From Eunapius fragilis (lineage: Eukaryota > Porifera > Demospongiae > Spongillida > Spongillidae), in NCBI GenBank assembly GCA_963681505.1, contig OY811971.1:2531730-2595729 (forward strand): a stretch of 64,000 nt of DNA. The letters run 5' to 3'. Each line of letters starts with the position of its first letter. Within the stretch, counting starts at the first letter, position 1. Both the position numbers and the translations under genes were made by a program. Positions 63,773 to 64,000 of this stretch are shown piece by piece. The notes below the pieces were generated by a model, which made no database searches, was not told where the DNA came from, and was given only the letters and a program-made list of their open reading frames with translations.

Positions 63773-64000
63773 AGGGGCGGATACAGGATTTTCCAAAAGG
63801 GGGGGGTTGAGACCCGCGTGTGTGTGTGTGTCTGTGTGTGTGTGGGGGGGGGGGGGGAGGGGGTGCAGTCTACTTAAGGCCCGGTATATGGGAGGTGATC
63901 GCTGCCAAAATTCACATCCCGTATTCGGGGGAGGGGGGGGGGGGGGGGGGGGGGAGTGTTGTGAAATGTTGCAGATTATTACATAAGACAAGTACAATCT
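63773..64000. mobile_element. hAT-like repeat start, runs off the window
   Basis: GGGGCGGATACAGGATTTTC resembles the CAGTGGCGGATCCAGG ends. It is followed by a (GT)n stretch and G runs at 63843-63858 and 63927-63953. The other end is outside the window. Confidence 0.4.

Noticed and set aside
1..64000. FHA and BRCT domains of nibrin, tRNA or rRNA genes
   Set aside because: I looked for them and saw no convincing sequence in the window.

Overview
This is repeat-rich animal nuclear DNA. It has split, spliced genes, C2H2 zinc-finger genes, at least five DNA-transposon types with target-site duplications, G-rich minisatellites and very long poly-G/poly-C tracts, and no operons. A marine invertebrate fits best, and a sponge is plausible from the mix of gene and transposon families, but the sequence alone does not prove the phylum.

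The core of the window (about 8 to 50 kb) is a tandem array of one duplicated unit, roughly 4.5 to 5.9 kb between zinc-finger starts. In transcription order each unit holds: a conserved 5' flank with a CACGTG inverted repeat; an intronless C2H2 zinc-finger gene; a cluster of GTAACCATGGCTAC motifs; small exons (called d and e here); minisatellite and poly-G repeats; and three short phase-matched exons (c, a, b). Exons e-c-a-b read as the C-terminus of nibrin (NBN/NBS1), the MRE11/ATM adaptor for DNA breaks. No FHA or BRCT part of nibrin is present, and every copy shows damage or missing exons, so these look like partial copies.

Zinc-finger starts lie at 8358+, 14162+, 23616-, 29453-, 33958-, 41716+ and 47614+. 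A split copy lies at 58.4-59.6 kb and a relic at 62.8 kb. The finger number is 5, 8, 5, 8, 11, 4 and 3. The 84-bp finger repeats are almost identical except in the codons that contact DNA, as in PRDM9 or KRAB zinc fingers.

The stretch 20,985-40,782 is inverted relative to its flanks. It sits inside one exon a, whose two halves flank it, and both of its ends lie in exon c. This looks like an inverted insertion of a multi-unit slice or circle.

Mobile DNA: a 7.5-kb hAT-type nest (586-8104) splits the 5' flank of the first zinc-finger unit. Other hAT elements with perfect 8-bp duplications lie at 39090-39963 and 45761-46726. A 4.4-kb Ginger-like transposon (50953-55378) has about 100-bp inverted repeats, an intron-containing integrase-type transposase and a Ulp1-like (C48) protease domain, with at least two frameshifts. 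Several small hairpin MITEs, a reverse-transcriptase-associated fragment (6.3-6.9 kb) and a tyrosine-recombinase fragment (63.4-63.7 kb) complete the set.
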